From an uncultured Elusimicrobia bacterium (GTDB taxonomy: Bacteria; Elusimicrobiota; Elusimicrobia; Elusimicrobiales; Elusimicrobiaceae), in contig CALYRQ010000029.1 in assembly GCA_945483375.1 (NCBI GenBank), positions 1 through 8,304 of the forward strand: 8,304 nucleotides of DNA, written 5' to 3'. The notes beneath the pieces are model-generated. The model did no database searches and was not told the DNA's origin. It saw only the letters and a program-made list of their open reading frames with translations. Made by a program: the position numbers and the translations under genes. Below, piece after piece: positions 7,025 to 8,304 of the stretch. Every line of letters begins with the position of its first letter. Positions within the stretch are counted from its first letter, which is position 1.

Positions 7025-8184
7025 CGGATACGTTTATCCTCACCCGCGTGCGCGCGGTAACGGACAATACGGTACTGAACAATGCTTCCGTTTGGGTGGA
7101 AAACGGCCTTATCCGCCGCGTATTTTCGGAAACGGAACCCTGGCCGCCGCAAACGCATGACCTGCCGCACCTGGATGGCAACAACGCGTATGCGTTCCCG
7201 GGGCTGATTGATTTGCATATTCACGGTTTTGCGGGTTTCGGGCCGGAAAACGGCACGCCGGAAGATTTAAACAACATGTCGCTCGAGCTTGCCAAACAGG
7301 GCGTAACCGCGTTCTGCCCCACGCTGTATTGCGGCAAGCCGGAAGACATGGAACGCTTACTGCGCGCCCTGGCGCCCGCCGCGGGGACGGAGCAGGGAGC
7401 CAAAATTTTGGGGTTTCACCTGGAGGGGCCGTTTATCTCGCCCGCTAAACCCGGGGTGATGAAACCGCAGGATATATCGCCCGCCGATTTGGACGTATTC
7501 AAACGGTTATATGAGGCGGCGGAGGGTAAAATCGCTTCCGTAACGCTCGCGCCGGAACTGCCCGGGATTCTCCCCGTCATTGAGTTTTGTTTAACGCACC
7601 ACATTTTGCTCCAGGCCGGGCACACCAACGCCACCTACGACGAATTTCTGGCCGGAGTCGCTCACGGCGTAACGCACGCAACGCATTTATTTAATGCCAT
7701 GCGCCCGTTTACGCACCGCGCCCCCGGGGCCGCGGGAGCCGTCCTGATGCACCCAGATATTTCGTGCGAAATCATCGCCGACGGCGTACACGTTCACCCG
7801 GACGTGGTATCATTTTTAAAGCGCATAAAACCCGCGGAAAACATCGTGCTGGTGACGGACGCTTTAAAACCCACGGGACAAACGAAAGGGCCTTTTGTCG
7901 CCAACGGAGAAGAAGTGATTTTTGACGGCGGCGTATGGAAACGCAAAGCGGACGGCGTAATCGCCGGATCTGCGCTGACGATGGCGCGCGGGATTCAAAA
8001 TTTGGTGGATTTTGGGTATTCTCTGCCTGAAGCGGCCGCCTGTGCGTCTAGCAATCCGGCGCGGCTGATGAACTTACCCAAAACTGGCAAACTGGCGGCA
8101 GGATTTGCGGCGGATATTACGCTTTTAGACGAACATTTTAATCCCGTAAAAACATTTATCGGCAAGAAAGAGGTAAAATTCTAA
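7021..8184 (+). CDS. nagA: N-acetylglucosamine-6-phosphate deacetylase
   Basis: This 387-residue amidohydrolase-superfamily enzyme removes acetate from GlcNAc-6-phosphate, the product of NagE, giving the NagB substrate. Metal-site motifs are visible in order: His66 and His68 in GLIDLHIHG, Glu135 in GFHLEGPFISP, His201 in LLQAGHTNA, His222 in THATHLFNAM and the catalytic Asp280 in LVTDAL. DGVHVHP (254-260) supplies the substrate-binding histidine. The intact HxH pair is that of two-metal Bacillus-type enzymes, unlike E. coli NagA, where it is replaced by Gln-x-Asn. A short fragment GFAADITLLD near the C-terminus is the usual return to the beta-sandwich. GGAGG (7012-7016) lies 4 bases before ATG, inside the end of nagB. 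No terminator follows; the stop codon overlaps the next start. GC drops to about 38% in the last 80 bases. Confidence 0.96.
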   Translation: MTDTFILTRVRAVTDNTVLNNASVWVENGLIRRVFSETEPWPPQTHDLPHLDGNNAYAFPGLIDLHIHGFAGFGPENGTPEDLNNMSLELAKQGVTAFCPTLYCGKPEDMERLLRALAPAAGTEQGAKILGFHLEGPFISPAKPGVMKPQDISPADLDVFKRLYEAAEGKIASVTLAPELPGILPVIEFCLTHHILLQAGHTNATYDEFLAGVAHGVTHATHLFNAMRPFTHRAPGAAGAVLMHPDISCEIIADGVHVHPDVVSFLKRIKPAENIVLVTDALKPTGQTKGPFVANGEEVIFDGGVWKRKADGVIAGSALTMARGIQNLVDFGYSLPEAAACASSNPARLMNLPKTGKLAAGFAADITLLDEHFNPVKTFIGKKEVKF

Positions 8185-8304
8185 TGACCAAACTTATCAA
8201 GATGGAAACGATTTCATTAAAAGATCATAGCGAAATTAATGAAAAATGTATCCAAGATTTTATATTTGAACATCCTGAGGTTTTAGGATCGGATGAGTTA
8301 TCTC
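8184..8304 (+). CDS. N-terminus of a predicted nuclease-like hypothetical protein (3' end outside window)
   Basis: An ATG overlapping the nagA stop (TAATG) opens a frame that stays open for 40 codons to the window end. A modest ribosome site, AAAGAGG (8167-8173), lies 10 bases upstream; an in-frame ATG at 8202 has no such site. The peptide contains KMETISLKDHSEINEKCIQD and then FEHPEVLG. From memory this resembles the start of a widespread family beginning with phrases like LKDHPELNEKWVQ and PSILGLGDL, followed by a GRLDLLL segment, generally viewed as PD-(D/E)XK nuclease-like. Only the pre-catalytic part is visible, so this is a tentative family call with unknown role. GC is about 31% (36 of 118 bases after the ATG) with A/T-ending codons, unlike the operon before it, suggesting recent transfer. 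Nothing links it to GlcNAc use except position. Confidence 0.6.
   Translation, partial: MTKLIKMETISLKDHSEINEKCIQDFIFEHPEVLGSDELS

Overview
The window holds the end of one gene, a complete four-gene operon for uptake and breakdown of N-acetylglucosamine (GlcNAc), and the first 40 codons of an unrelated gene. All genes are on the + strand. The main genes are GC-rich and tightly packed, with strong AGGAGG-type ribosome sites. A large alpha-2-macroglobulin-like protein together with a phosphotransferase (PTS) system points to a Gram-negative, fermentative, probably host- or gut-associated bacterium. An Elusimicrobiota-like lineage is a low-confidence guess; no rRNA or other marker gene is present to test it.

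Layout. Bases 1-2067 are the C-terminal 688 codons of an alpha-2-macroglobulin-like protein of the type I associate with Bacteroidetes, without the thioester motif. A textbook rho-independent terminator (2085-2118) closes that unit. The 133-base gap that follows also holds a near-consensus sigma-70 promoter (2145-2173). A perfect 7-7-7 inverted repeat (2162-2182) covers the -10 box and expected start point, and is a good candidate operator. From there runs nagF (2201-4708, a IIA-HPr-Enzyme I fusion), nagE (4724-6184, the membrane IIC-IIB permease without its own IIA), nagB (6203-7024, glucosamine-6-phosphate deaminase) and nagA (7021-8184, GlcNAc-6-phosphate deacetylase). Gaps are 15 and 18 bases, then a 4-base ATGA overlap.

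How they work together. NagF takes phosphate from PEP and passes it through its own Enzyme I, HPr and IIA parts to the IIB part of NagE. NagE imports GlcNAc as GlcNAc-6-phosphate. NagA removes the acetyl group and NagB converts the glucosamine-6-phosphate to fructose-6-phosphate and ammonia. The route from external sugar to glycolysis is complete inside one operon, with every PTS phosphocarrier included.

The last gene starts on the nagA stop codon (TAATG) and is strikingly AT-rich (about 31% GC by hand count, against about 60% within nagA). It resembles the N-terminus of a family of predicted PD-(D/E)XK-type nuclease-like proteins, and probably marks the edge of an acquired segment. I found no RNA genes, CRISPR arrays, insertion sequences or clearly new multi-gene system.
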